DNA of 32,146 nt from an uncultured Clostridia bacterium (GCA_946186375.1 CAMHMZ010000031.1:1-32146), one strand, 5' to 3'. Counted from the first letter of the stretch, positions 22,149-31,885 are shown. Notes: generated by a model from the sequence alone, not told the origin. Numbers and translations are program-made.

Positions 22149-23705
22149 TCAGCCGAGCTCGTAGGCGGAAATGTCAAAGAGCTCCTCGTTCACGGCCTCG
22201 TCGATCGCATAGACCGTGTAGACCGTCTCGCCGATCTCCACAGCGGTCTCGATCACAGGCGCGCCCTTGTAGCAGAAGGCCAGCTGCCCGTCGGCCGTGA
22301 AATAGAAGGCCGTATCGGGGGACTCGTCCGTCGCCGGGTACAGATCCACCGTGTAAGAAACGCCCTCCAGCTCCTGCTGGGTCTCAACAAAGTCCTTGCG
22401 CAGCGCGCAGGAGCGGATGTCCGAGAGCAGGTCATCCATAAAGAGGATGTTTTCCGCGATCACGGTGGAGCTCGTCGTCGTGACAATGACGCCGGTCATG
22501 TCCTCCGGGTAGAGATTGTACGCCGTGCCGTCCCGGAAGAAGGTGATCATCGTGTTCTCGAAGCCGGACACCCGCGTCGTGCGGCGGGAGTAGTAGACGC
22601 CGTCTTTCCCGTGGACGTCAAAGCTCATGTCCGCGTCCATATAGTCCGTGTGCATGTCGTAGCTGAGGTGGACCCCCGCGCTCTGATCGAGGCTGGCCCA
22701 CAGTGCGTACAGGAGGGACTCCGGCTCGGCCTGATATTCCTCCAGCGTCATGGGCGCATAGTCGGAGGTGTCGGCGCCCTCCTGCGCGTAGCAGAGGATC
22801 ATATAGCCGTTGCCGTAGATGTCAAGCTCGATCACGCCGTTATGGAGGCTGCCGCCCGCGGAGCTGCCGTCGGCCATGGTGATGCTGAAGGTGCCGCCGT
22901 CCGCCGTCCATTCCGTGATGTCCATGGCCTCGTCATTCGAGGTCATGGATCCCGTGCCGGCCGCGCTCAGGGTGATCGTGGACGCGATCTCCAGATCCCC
23001 GGCGCGGATGAGCACGCCGTCGAGCTGCACGGCGAAGATCTCATATTCGCCCTCAGCCGGCAGCTCTGCCGCGGTCTCCCCGCCGGCTTCCTCCGCCAGC
23101 AGCAGTGAGGCAAGCTCGGCCATGCTGATCGGCTCGACGTCGGCGGTGTCCGCGTCCGGCGCGGCGAAGAGAGCCTCGAAGCCGTCGTCGATCGTAAGGG
23201 TCATGAGGCCCCCCGCGATTGTCCCCTCGACCTCGGCCACGCCCGCCCGGAAGCTCAGCGCGCCGCCGTCGATCTCCCACGAGTCGATCGGCCCCTGGTT
23301 GTCGTCGCCCCAGTAGAGATACCCGGTGCCGTCCGGCTTCAGCGTCACGGTCTCCCCTTCCATGTCCGGGATGGTGACAAACTGGTCCGGGACGTCGGCC
23401 ACCGCGCCGCCGAGCTCAAAGAGGCTGTCGATATAGGCGGCGCTGAAGCGCGCACAGAGGAAGGTATACTCTCCGGCACAGAGCTCCAGCTCCGTCGGCG
23501 TCGGCTCCGGTGTGGGCGCGGGCGCCTCCTCCGGCGTCGGCTCCGCTTCGGCCGCGGGCGCCTCCTCCGGCGTCGGCTCCGGCGCGGCCGCGGATGTTTC
23601 CTCCGCGCCTCTGACCGACTCGGGCGGCGTGCCGCCGCAGGCGCAAAGAATCCCCACAAAGCTCAAAACAAGCAGGACGCACAAAAATCGCTTGAATGCT
23701 TTCAT
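22149..23705 (-). CDS. Lipoprotein with two tandem lipocalin-like beta domains, unknown function
   Basis: This 518-residue protein begins with a lipoprotein signal (KAFKRFLCVLLVLSFVGILCACGG), predicted to be cut before a Cys in LCAC and attached to the outer leaflet. A Pro/Glu/Ala repeat linker (units of PTPEEAP) covers about residues 40-72. Two similar beta-rich domains follow: one with GEYTFLCARF, VTLKPDGTGYLYWGDD, WEIDGGALSF and GTIAGGLMTLTI, and one with GEYEIFAVQLDG, TLSAAGTGSM, WTADGGTFSITM and LHNGVIELDI. They look like a duplicated lipocalin-like unit. The C-terminal 200 residues, from SLLYALWASLDQ, form a third domain of LolA/LppX-like flavour. AAGGAGG precedes the ATG. It leads the operon with the zinc-ribbon gene and faces the two-HTH regulator. 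Confidence 0.8.
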   Translation of the reverse strand: MKAFKRFLCVLLVLSFVGILCACGGTPPESVRGAEETSAAAPEPTPEEAPAAEAEPTPEEAPAPTPEPTPTELELCAGEYTFLCARFSAAYIDSLFELGGAVADVPDQFVTIPDMEGETVTLKPDGTGYLYWGDDNQGPIDSWEIDGGALSFRAGVAEVEGTIAGGLMTLTIDDGFEALFAAPDADTADVEPISMAELASLLLAEEAGGETAAELPAEGEYEIFAVQLDGVLIRAGDLEIASTITLSAAGTGSMTSNDEAMDITEWTADGGTFSITMADGSSAGGSLHNGVIELDIYGNGYMILCYAQEGADTSDYAPMTLEEYQAEPESLLYALWASLDQSAGVHLSYDMHTDYMDADMSFDVHGKDGVYYSRRTTRVSGFENTMITFFRDGTAYNLYPEDMTGVIVTTTSSTVIAENILFMDDLLSDIRSCALRKDFVETQQELEGVSYTVDLYPATDESPDTAFYFTADGQLAFCYKGAPVIETAVEIGETVYTVYAIDEAVNEELFDISAYELG

Positions 23706-23741
23706 AATGAAACCTCCTTAGCTTGTGAATTTCCCCACTCC

Positions 23742-23770
23742 ATCTTACAATTAAAGAACATGCAAAACAA
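23742..23770 (-). promoter_or_regulatory. Promoter of the lipoprotein operon
   Basis: TTGTTT (23765-23770) and TAAGAT (23742-23747) on the minus strand are 17 bases apart. The -35 ends one base from the 16-bp inverted repeat at 23772, so a protein bound there would touch the polymerase. Confidence 0.6.
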
Positions 23771-23771
23771 T

Positions 23772-23810
23772 GGTGGACAACTTTTTTTCATTGCAAAAAA
23801 GTTGTCCACC
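23772..23810. promoter_or_regulatory. 16-bp perfect inverted repeat, candidate operator
   Basis: GGTGGACAACTTTTTT (23772-23787) is exactly matched by AAAAAAGTTGTCCACC (23795-23810) around a 7-base centre. The right arm overlaps the -35 and spacer of the regulator promoter; the left arm abuts the -35 of the lipoprotein promoter. The location suits control of both divergent units, most simply by the adjacent HTH protein. Confidence 0.7.
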
Positions 23811-23820
23811 GTGCTATAGT
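23791..23820 (+). promoter_or_regulatory. Promoter of the two-HTH regulator gene
   Basis: TTGCAA (23791-23796) and TATAGT (23815-23820) are 18 bases apart, and TGC before the -10 makes an extended -10. The leader would be about 24 bases, containing AAGGAGGG. Confidence 0.72.
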
Positions 23821-23850
23821 TGTTTTATACCGGACAAGGAGGGACGTGCC

Positions 23851-25683
23851 ATGCTTTCCGAGCGGATCCAGGCTCTGTTTACGCTATTGCGCTGCAGCAA
23901 CACGCAGATCGCCCGTTACGCGGGCTGCTCGTCGGGCAACATCTCCAAGCTGAAAACCGGAAACCGTGCACCGAAGTCCGGAAGCCCCTCGATCGCTCTG
24001 CTGGTGAGCGGCGTCTACGCTTATGCGGATTATGAAAATATGCTGCCCGCTCTGCAGGAGCTCTGCGGCTGCGCCGACAGCTCGCGGGAGACGCTGCTGC
24101 CCGCTCTGGTGGCCTGGCTCTATGAGACAGACGAGATCGTCCTGCCCGCCCTGACGGGCGCGCCGAAAAGCAAGCGGGCGCAGAAGCTGCGCCGGCAGGC
24201 CTTCGGGGAGCGGCTGGATCGCGCCGCCGCCCTGCTGTCCCTGTCCAACACCAGGCTTGCCTCCCAGCTGAGCGTCGACGTCTCTCTTGTCAGCCGCTTT
24301 CGCAGCGGGATCTATTCGCCGCACGGAAATGCGCGCCTTGCGGAAAAGCTGGCCGACGTCCTGCTTTCCCGCGCGCGGCAGCTCGGCAAAGCGGAAGAGC
24401 TGGCCGCACTCTGCGGCGTGAGCGCGGAGCTGCTGGACGCCGCCTCTGTGGCCGTCTGGCTCTACGAGGCCCCCGCCGAAGAGGATAAGGCGGCCATGGC
24501 CCGGCTGCTGCTGCGCTCGCTCGACGAGTTCAGGCCCGGCAGAGCTTTGCCCGCCGCCGGCCCGAGCGCACCTGAGGTTCCGGCCGCGGTCCGGTATTAC
24601 GGGACGGAAGGGCTGCGCAGCGCCGTGATCCGCTTTCTGTCCGACGCCGCGCAAGAGGGCGGAGAGCTGCTGCTCTATTCCGACGAGCCGATGGACTGGA
24701 TGACGGGCGACCGGGCTTATTTCGCGCTGTGGGCCTCGCTGATGGCCAGCTGCGTCGGCAGCGGCGTGACGATCCGGATCATCCACAACGTCGACCGCAT
24801 GGGCGAAGAGATGATCGACGCGATCCGCGGCTGGTTCCCGCTCTATGTCTCCGGCCGGATCGAGCCCTTCGTCTTCCGCAAGGAGCAGAACGCCCGCTTT
24901 TATCACACGGTGTTCCTCCGCTCCGGCGGCGCCTGCATCCACGGCTTCTTTCCCACGGCCGGCGGGGAAAACCGCTGGTATGAATATATCACAGATCCGA
25001 AGCGCCTTGAGCTGATCCGGCGGGAGTTTGACAGCATGCTGTCCGCCGCCTCGCCCTTTCTCCGGGTCTTCCGGGAAGCGTCCGGCGAGGAATACCGTTC
25101 CTTCTGCGCGACGATGCAGGGGGGCGGGACCTTTTTGCTGCAGGACTTTCCCGTCTTTACCATGCCGGAGGCGCTTCTGGAGCGGATCGTCAGCCGCGCC
25201 GGGCTCGATCAGCCGCGCCGGAGCTTCGTGCTGTCCCTCTGTGGCCGTCTGCGGGAGCAGTTTCTGGCCCTGCTTCGGCAGGAGGCGGTGACGCTGATCT
25301 TCTGTATGCCGGAGTTTGCCGCGTGGCAGCCGCGGCAGATCAATTTCCCGCTCGATCTGCTGGAGCTCTCCCTTCCCTATACGCGGGAGGAATACACGGA
25401 GCACCTGGCGGCAGTCATGGAGCTTGTCAAAAACGAGAAGAATTTCCATCTGGCGCTGCTGAGCGAGTCTCCCTTCCGTCAGATCCAGATCGCCATGTTC
25501 AGAGACGCCGTGGCCGTGCTGCGCTGCGAAACGCCCTGTGCGGCCTTTGTGTTCTCAAATCCCCAGCTGGTCCAGTCGGTCGCGGATTATTTCTCCCTGT
25601 TGACGGAGCGCAGCACCGTCGACCGGCGCACCGCACTGGAGACGCTGGAGAAGCTTATCGGACAGGCGCGCTCCGGCTGCTGA
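23851..25683 (+). CDS. Large DNA-binding regulator with two tandem HTH-like domains
   Basis: This 610-residue protein has two similar N-terminal units. Residues 1-75 contain RIQALFTLLRCSNTQIARYAGCSSGNISKLKTGNR and end in LQELCG. Residues 120-190 contain RLDRAAALLSLSNTRLASQLSVDVSLVSRFRSG and end in LAALCG. Both read as HTH_XRE-like folds, arguing for an internal duplication. The remaining 370 residues, from about AVRYYGTEGLRSAVIRFLSDA, form a mixed alpha/beta region I do not recognise; it may sense a ligand. No membrane helix is evident. The ATG at 23851 has AAGGAGGGACGTGCC upstream; an earlier in-frame ATG lies inside the operator. It faces the lipoprotein operon across a perfect inverted repeat, so it probably represses or activates that operon and itself. 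Confidence 0.82.
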   Translation: MLSERIQALFTLLRCSNTQIARYAGCSSGNISKLKTGNRAPKSGSPSIALLVSGVYAYADYENMLPALQELCGCADSSRETLLPALVAWLYETDEIVLPALTGAPKSKRAQKLRRQAFGERLDRAAALLSLSNTRLASQLSVDVSLVSRFRSGIYSPHGNARLAEKLADVLLSRARQLGKAEELAALCGVSAELLDAASVAVWLYEAPAEEDKAAMARLLLRSLDEFRPGRALPAAGPSAPEVPAAVRYYGTEGLRSAVIRFLSDAAQEGGELLLYSDEPMDWMTGDRAYFALWASLMASCVGSGVTIRIIHNVDRMGEEMIDAIRGWFPLYVSGRIEPFVFRKEQNARFYHTVFLRSGGACIHGFFPTAGGENRWYEYITDPKRLELIRREFDSMLSAASPFLRVFREASGEEYRSFCATMQGGGTFLLQDFPVFTMPEALLERIVSRAGLDQPRRSFVLSLCGRLREQFLALLRQEAVTLIFCMPEFAAWQPRQINFPLDLLELSLPYTREEYTEHLAAVMELVKNEKNFHLALLSESPFRQIQIAMFRDAVAVLRCETPCAAFVFSNPQLVQSVADYFSLLTERSTVDRRTALETLEKLIGQARSGC

Positions 25684-25699
25684 GCTCTCGCATCGTGCG

Positions 25700-25732
25700 A
25701 AAAGCTCCTGCCTTTACCGGGCAGGAGCTTTT
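25700..25732. terminator. Bidirectional terminator between convergent genes
   Basis: AAAAGCTCCTGCC (25700-25712) pairs perfectly with GGCAGGAGCTTTT (25720-25732). It lies 17 bases after the regulator stop and 16 bases past the convergent HTH gene, with T-runs on both strands. Confidence 0.9.
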
Positions 25733-25747
25733 CCTCTATATGCTGTA

Positions 25748-26260
25748 TTACTTCTTGCCGAGGTTGCCGAGGATGTCCATCGCTCCGCCGAGGAGGGAGG
25801 AGAGGATGTCGCCGGCCTCCGGCGTGTCGGGCTTCTCGCCCTTGAGGACGCTCACCGCGGCCTTCTTCGTGTCGCTGTCGGCGGCGCGGTAGAGCTCCAC
25901 GAGCTTTTTCTCCGCGGCCGTGAGCTTGAAGTCCTCCGCCTCCGGCTTCTTGGCCGTTTCGGTCTTCTTGGCGGCGCTCGTCTTCTTGGCCGTGGAGGTC
26001 TTCTTCGCCGTGCTCGTCTTGGCGGCCGTCGCAGTCTTCTTGACGCCGGAGGGGGCCTCCAGCAGAGACTTCTGCGTGACGCCGGTCGCCTTCGCGATCT
26101 GCTTGAGCGCCGCCTGCGTCAGCTCCTTCTCTCCCCGCTCGGCCTTGCCGATGTCCGAGGCGCTCACCCCGTCCACCTTCTCGGCCAGCGCCGTCTGGCT
26201 CAGCCCTGCCGCCGTGCGGGCTTCTTTTATGAGCTCTCCTACCGTTTTTCTGGCCGCCAT
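25748..26260 (-). CDS. XRE-family HTH protein with lysine/alanine-rich linker
   Basis: This 170-residue protein begins with a cro/C1-type HTH (VGELIKEARTAAGLSQTALAEK, then SASDIGKAERGEKELTQAALKQIAKATGV, residues 7-62). A linker of about 35 residues repeats the histone H1/HU-tail-like units AKKT, STAKKT and SAAKKT. A short C-terminal domain follows with LTAAEKKLVELYRAADSDTKKAAVSVLKG, and the end SSLLGGAMDILGNLGKK is amphipathic. The basic linker should bind DNA without sequence preference, giving a nucleoid-like character to a specific DNA-binding head. AAAGGGG precedes the ATG and a good promoter lies upstream. Targets are unknown. Confidence 0.85.
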   Translation of the reverse strand: MAARKTVGELIKEARTAAGLSQTALAEKVDGVSASDIGKAERGEKELTQAALKQIAKATGVTQKSLLEAPSGVKKTATAAKTSTAKKTSTAKKTSAAKKTETAKKPEAEDFKLTAAEKKLVELYRAADSDTKKAAVSVLKGEKPDTPEAGDILSSLLGGAMDILGNLGKK

Positions 26261-26322
26261 GTCAGCCGCCCCTTTCTTTTCCGTTTTTCCGACGCGCTGC
26301 CTTGCGCGCTCCGTCTGACTCT

Positions 26323-26351
26323 ATCTTAACACAAGTTTTTTTCGACCACAA
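26323..26351 (-). promoter_or_regulatory. Promoter of the HTH/AKKT gene
   Basis: TTGTGG (26346-26351) and TAAGAT (26323-26328) on the minus strand are 17 bases apart, with TGT before the -10 (extended -10). It sits in the 94-base gap after the MATE gene and predicts a leader of about 55 bases. Confidence 0.65.
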
Positions 26352-26354
26352 GTC

Positions 26355-27725
26355 TCATTCTTCGTCCCGCTTCTCCGTGTAGCGCCGGAGCCAGCGGCCG
26401 GAATAGTAATAGATCAGCATGATCGCGCTGCACATCAGCCAGCCCGCCGGATACCCCAGGCCGATCGGTACGACGCCGCCGCCCAGGCGATAGGCCGTGT
26501 AGAGATAGATCTGGCGGAACAGGACAAAGGAAAAGAGCATGATGAGCATCGGCGCGCGGGTGTTGCCCGCCCCGCGCATGGCCCCGGAATAGATCTGATT
26601 GACCGTCGTCGCCAGATAGAAGGGCGAGATGAGCCGCACGAAGAGCGTGCCGTATTCGACGACGGCGGGCTCGGCGTTGAAGAGCGAGACCAGCTGCGGC
26701 GCGAGCAGCATCAGCGGCAGCAGCACCACGACCATGATACCCGTCGAGAGCCCCAGGCAGCGCGGCGCCGCGCCGCGCACACGGTCGAGCTTGCCCGCGC
26801 CGAGGTTCTGGCCTACAAAGGTCGTCACCGCGATGGCCAGACTCACGATCGGGAGAAAGGCGATGCCGTCGATCTTCACATAGGCCGCCCAGCCGGCCAT
26901 GGCCGAGCTGCCGAAGCGATTTACATAAGATTGTACAAAGATGTTGGAGATCGAGGTGATCACCATCTGCAGCGAGGTCGGCACGCCGATGGAGCAGATG
27001 CGTCGGAGAAGAGGCCCTTCGATGCGCGGCAGGCGCAGATCCACCCGATAGGCGCTGCGGCTGCGCACGAGCATGCCCATGACGAGCAGGGCTGAGAGCG
27101 CCTGGGCGAGGATCGTGGCATAGGCCGCGCCCGCCACACCGAGACGCAGGCCCCACACGAAGAGAAGATCCAGCGCCGTGTTCGTCAGCGTGGAGAAGAT
27201 GAGAAAATACAGCGGACGCGTGGAGTCGCCCACAGCGCGCAGGATGCCCGCACCGATGTTATACAAAAGCTGGCCTGTCACGCCCCAGAAATAGATGCGC
27301 AGGTACAGAACCGCCTCGCCGAAGACGTCCTCCGGCGTCTGCATGAGGCGGAGCATCGCGGGCGTGAGCAGTACGCCAAGCACTGTCAGCGCGGCGCAGA
27401 GGACGAGCGTCATGCCGATGGTCGTCTGCACGGTGCGGTGGAGCTTATCCTCGTCATGCGCGCCGTAATACTGGCTGATGACCACGCCCGCGCCCGAGGA
27501 GAGGCCCATGAAAAGCCCGATGAGCGAATTGATGATCGAGGTTGTACAGCCGACGGCGGCCAGCGCCTGCTTGCCGACGAAGTTGCCGACAATGACGGAG
27601 TCCACCGTGCTGTAGAGCTGCTGAAAAAGGTTTCCAATCAGCAGCGGTATGGCAAAGACGATGAGCAGCCTTACGGTGGAGCCTTCGGTCATATCTGTAT
27701 CGCCGCGCTTGAGCAGAGCCGCCAA
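26355..27725 (-). CDS. MATE-family efflux transporter
   Basis: This 456-residue protein is a multidrug and toxin extrusion family transporter, expected to use a Na+ or H+ gradient to export organic cations or other small molecules. About 12 helices are visible in two MatE halves. Typical features are IVFAIPLLIGNLFQQLYSTVDSVIVGNFVGKQALAAVG near the start, LIGLFMGLSSGAGVVISQYYGA, and in the second half IGVPTSLQMVITSISN and VTTFVGQNLGAGKLDR. The TTG start at 27725 is backed by GGGAGGGAAGG a few bases upstream; the ATG 11 codons later lacks such a site. It has a consensus promoter of its own. Substrate is unknown. Confidence 0.95.
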   Translation of the reverse strand: MAALLKRGDTDMTEGSTVRLLIVFAIPLLIGNLFQQLYSTVDSVIVGNFVGKQALAAVGCTTSIINSLIGLFMGLSSGAGVVISQYYGAHDEDKLHRTVQTTIGMTLVLCAALTVLGVLLTPAMLRLMQTPEDVFGEAVLYLRIYFWGVTGQLLYNIGAGILRAVGDSTRPLYFLIFSTLTNTALDLLFVWGLRLGVAGAAYATILAQALSALLVMGMLVRSRSAYRVDLRLPRIEGPLLRRICSIGVPTSLQMVITSISNIFVQSYVNRFGSSAMAGWAAYVKIDGIAFLPIVSLAIAVTTFVGQNLGAGKLDRVRGAAPRCLGLSTGIMVVVLLPLMLLAPQLVSLFNAEPAVVEYGTLFVRLISPFYLATTVNQIYSGAMRGAGNTRAPMLIMLFSFVLFRQIYLYTAYRLGGGVVPIGLGYPAGWLMCSAIMLIYYYSGRWLRRYTEKRDEE

Positions 27726-27774
27726 GACCTTCCCTCCCTGTTCCGGCTTAGGGCCGGTTTTGTTGATTATGGAA

Positions 27775-27804
27775 ATTATATGCCAATTCCTGCGGCTTTG
27801 TCAA
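27775..27804 (-). promoter_or_regulatory. Consensus promoter of the MATE gene
   Basis: A perfect TTGACA (27799-27804) and a perfect TATAAT (27775-27780) lie 18 bases apart on the minus strand. This is the best sigma-A match in the window. A small CCGGC/GCCGG hairpin lies in the leader. Confidence 0.85.
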
Positions 27805-27826
27805 TGCGCAGCAACAGCGTGAACAG

Positions 27827-27865
27827 GAAAAGCAGCGCCCCCGGCTGAAAGGCCGGAGGCGCTGC
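27827..27865 (-). terminator. Terminator of the carD-like gene
   Basis: On the minus strand GCAGCGCCTCCGGC pairs with GCCGGGGGCGCTGC (one mismatch) and is followed by TTTTCC. It lies 16 bases past the CarD-like stop and just upstream of the MATE promoter. Confidence 0.8.
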
Positions 27866-27880
27866 TCATCTCTTCGGTTT

Positions 27881-28375
27881 TCAGGCGTCGGCCTCGAGAC
27901 GCTGCCGGATATAGTCCTCCACGTCCCGGATATCGATGTCCAGCGCGACGGAGAGCTCCCCGTGGAGCATGTCCTTGGCGCGCTTCATGGTGGCCTCCGC
28001 GCGGCTGCTCTTGGTCTTGCGCTCCTCCATCCGCTGGCGCAGCCCCTTTACGATCGACACCAGCGCCTCGCAGCTGTGCTGGCGGAAGAGCTCTTTATAA
28101 AAAGCGTCGACGTGGTTGAAGCGCGTGTCCGTGCAGATGGCCGGCTCGATACCGGGCATGGCGTCAATGAGCGCCTCGGCCTCCGCGCGGCTCATGACCG
28201 GGCGCATGAAGGCCGCGGAGTCGACGGGCGTGAAATAGTTCCCGCTGCCCGTGAGAGGCCTGAGATTGTAGTAGAGCCTGTCCTTCTGCGCGCCGGACAT
28301 CTCCAGCGGGCCGATGCTCTCCACCGTGCAGACGCCGTTTTCCCCGTAGATGATCTTTTCGCCAATCTCAAACAT
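27881..28375 (-). CDS. CarD/CdnL-family transcription regulator
   Basis: This 164-residue protein has the CarD-type RNA polymerase-interaction domain (MFEIGEKIIYGENGVCTVESIG, then RLYYNLRPL and YFTPVDSAAFMRPVM), shared with the TRCF repair factor. The helical C-terminal part (residues 70-164, with SIVKGLRQRMEERKTKSSRAEATMKRAKDMLHGELSVAL) is the usual DNA-binding half. CarD proteins stabilise open promoter complexes, especially at rRNA promoters. Length and domain order match clostridial homologues. It is a single-gene unit with its own promoter and terminator. The ribosome site (GGGGATTTATTGCC) is weak. Confidence 0.93.
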   Translation of the reverse strand: MFEIGEKIIYGENGVCTVESIGPLEMSGAQKDRLYYNLRPLTGSGNYFTPVDSAAFMRPVMSRAEAEALIDAMPGIEPAICTDTRFNHVDAFYKELFRQHSCEALVSIVKGLRQRMEERKTKSSRAEATMKRAKDMLHGELSVALDIDIRDVEDYIRQRLEADA

Positions 28376-28409
28376 GGCAATAAATCCCCTATCCTATTAC
28401 TATAAAATG

Positions 28410-28438
28410 ATTATACACGACTTTGTCAGAAAAATCCA
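28410..28438 (-). promoter_or_regulatory. Promoter of the carD-like gene
   Basis: A perfect TATAAT (28410-28415) lies on the minus strand with a weak -35, TGGATT, at 28433-28438 (17-base spacer). The leader is about 28 bases. A weak -35 is notable because CarD proteins themselves act at open-complex formation. Confidence 0.55.
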
Positions 28439-28553
28439 GTCTTTTTTTCGCATGAAATCAAGTTTTTTTCGCGATGGGTGTTTTTTGCTCCCCTCTTGAC
28501 AAGCTTTCGGGCGCGCGCCTGAATTATCCATTTTATGGCATTCTTTGCTATGC

Positions 28554-28582
28554 TTGACACGCGGCGCGGCTTTTGCTATTTG
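28554..28582 (+). promoter_or_regulatory. Orphan plus-strand promoter in gene-free DNA
   Basis: A perfect TTGACA (28554-28559) and TATTTG (28577-28582) are 17 bases apart, with TGC giving an extended -10. A further TTGACA is at 28496-28501. No plus-strand gene follows for 1.8 kb. A terminator-like hairpin lies about 165 bases downstream of the predicted start, so a short non-coding RNA of about 210 bases is possible. Confidence 0.45.
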
Positions 28583-28624
28583 CTGGGCAGCGGCGCGCCC
28601 GAGTGGTTCCGGCAGCGGCGCTGA

Positions 28625-28885
28625 CGATAAATTCGGAATGCGGAATTCCGAAATTCAGAATGAAGGAAATGAAGGATAAAGCGCGGGAATAACGACCTCC
28701 TCGTAGGGGGCGATGCCCTCATCGCCCCGCGCGGTACAGACGGAAAAGATGCAAAAATCCCCGGCGAAAACGTAGTATTCTACGAATTCGCCGGGGTTTT
28801 TCACATGTTTCAGACCGTCTCTGCCGGGTCGTCGAGGGTCGAGGGCCCCTACAGCATCATTTCAAACGCAGTGGCAAATTAAGTA
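28625..28885. repeat. Modular palindromic intergenic repeat, copy B, interrupted
   Basis: The left part (AAATTCGGAATGCGGAATTCC, then GAATGAAGGAAATGAAGGAT) and CGTAGGGGGCGATG match copy A at 13724. The right part, CCCCTACAGCATCATTTCAAACGCAG, matches the other end of copy A. Between the two, in place of the second hairpin arm, lies about 100 bases of unrelated DNA holding a long terminator-like hairpin. It is part of the 678-base gene-free gap between carD and the small gene at 29054. Confidence 0.65.
28753..28801. terminator. Long terminator-like hairpin nested in repeat B
   Basis: AAAAA-CCCCGGCGAA (with one T bulge) pairs with TTCGCCGGGGTTTTT, and an inner CGTAG/CTACG stem fills the loop. 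T5 follows on either strand. No gene ends here, so it would only serve a non-coding transcript or is part of a mobile repeat. Confidence 0.6.
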
Positions 28886-28908
28886 TAGCGCTGTGTTTGA
28901 GAACGTGC

Positions 28909-28978
28909 CGTAGGGGCGGCTATCAGCCGCCCGCGGGCATCGTACAGGCTCGGCGGGCGGCTGATAGCCGCCCCTACG
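28909..28978. repeat. Palindromic repeat, copy C, with 26-bp perfect arms
   Basis: Two 26-bp arms (28909-28934 and 28953-28978) are perfect inverse copies, starting CGTAGGGGCGGCTATC and ending in CCCGC. Each arm also folds on itself through GGGCGGCT/AGCCGCCC. The 18-base centre contains CGTACAGGCTCG. A TGTCATTCTGAGGAGCGAAG tract follows up to about 29030, a type of repeat widespread in bacterial genomes. Copy D at 31914 has the same arms, with the centre inverted. Confidence 0.85.
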
Positions 28979-29053
28979 CTGTCATTCTGAGGAGCGAAGC
29001 GCCTAGTCCTTTAGGGGATGACATCGCTAAATACCCGTTTCCAGTTCTTAAAA

Positions 29054-29374
29054 CTAACGCCGCTTTTCCAGCTCCTTTTTGAGCTCCGCATTCTGCTTCT
29101 CCAGCTCCGCGAGCCTGGCGTTGACGGGCGCGAGCTGCTTTTTCATCTCGCGCGAGACGGCGAGACGGAAGGCCTCGTAGCGCGCCGCGCTCCCGGCCGC
29201 GCCGAGCAGGACCAGTCCTCCGCCCGCGGCCAGCGCCGTGAGCTTGAGCTTTTTGAGATCGAGGCTTTTGAGCGCCGTCTCGGCCAGCTTCCGGCGGCCC
29301 TTCTTCGTCGTCGCCAGCGCGGCCGCTTCCGGCAGGAGGCTGATGTCAAGCCTGGCTTCTCTGTTCTTTTTCAT
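29054..29374 (-). CDS. Small hypothetical protein with C-terminal coiled coil
   Basis: I do not recognise this 106-residue protein. It starts with a basic segment (MKKNREARLDISLLPEAAALATTKKGRRKLAET), has a short Ala/Gly-rich hydrophobic stretch (ALAAGGGLVLLGAAGSAARYEAF, about residues 48-70) that may be a membrane segment or hairpin, and ends in a heptad-like coiled coil (MKKQLAPVNARLAELEKQNAELKKELEKRR). The start is well supported by GAGGAGG, which directly follows the epimerase stop 13 bases upstream. It is therefore translated with the epimerase gene, though no functional link is evident. Confidence 0.7.
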   Translation of the reverse strand: MKKNREARLDISLLPEAAALATTKKGRRKLAETALKSLDLKKLKLTALAAGGGLVLLGAAGSAARYEAFRLAVSREMKKQLAPVNARLAELEKQNAELKKELEKRR

Positions 29375-29387
29375 TCCTTGCGCCTCC

Positions 29388-31804
<2,417 letters not shown>

Positions 31805-31822
31805 TCCTCCCTTTCCCCATTG

Positions 31823-31863
31823 AAAAGCGGGAGTCCGGAACGATCCGGGCTCCCGCTTTTTTT
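31823..31863 (+). terminator. Terminator of gdhA
   Basis: AAAAGCGGGAGTCCGGA pairs with TCCGGGCTCCCGCTTTT (one mismatch) around ACGA and runs into T7. It lies 19 bases after the stop. Confidence 0.93.
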
Positions 31864-31885
31864 GCAAGGTCAAGAGAAGAAAACG

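Noticed and set aside
23772..23810. The perfect inverted repeat as a terminator
   Set aside because: It lies between two divergent starts and overlaps promoter elements, and no gene ends there, so an operator is the better reading.
28909..28978. CRISPR-like or tRNA-like structure from the repeated stems
   Set aside because: There is a single pair of inverted arms without regularly spaced direct repeats, and no cloverleaf or anticodon arm can be drawn.
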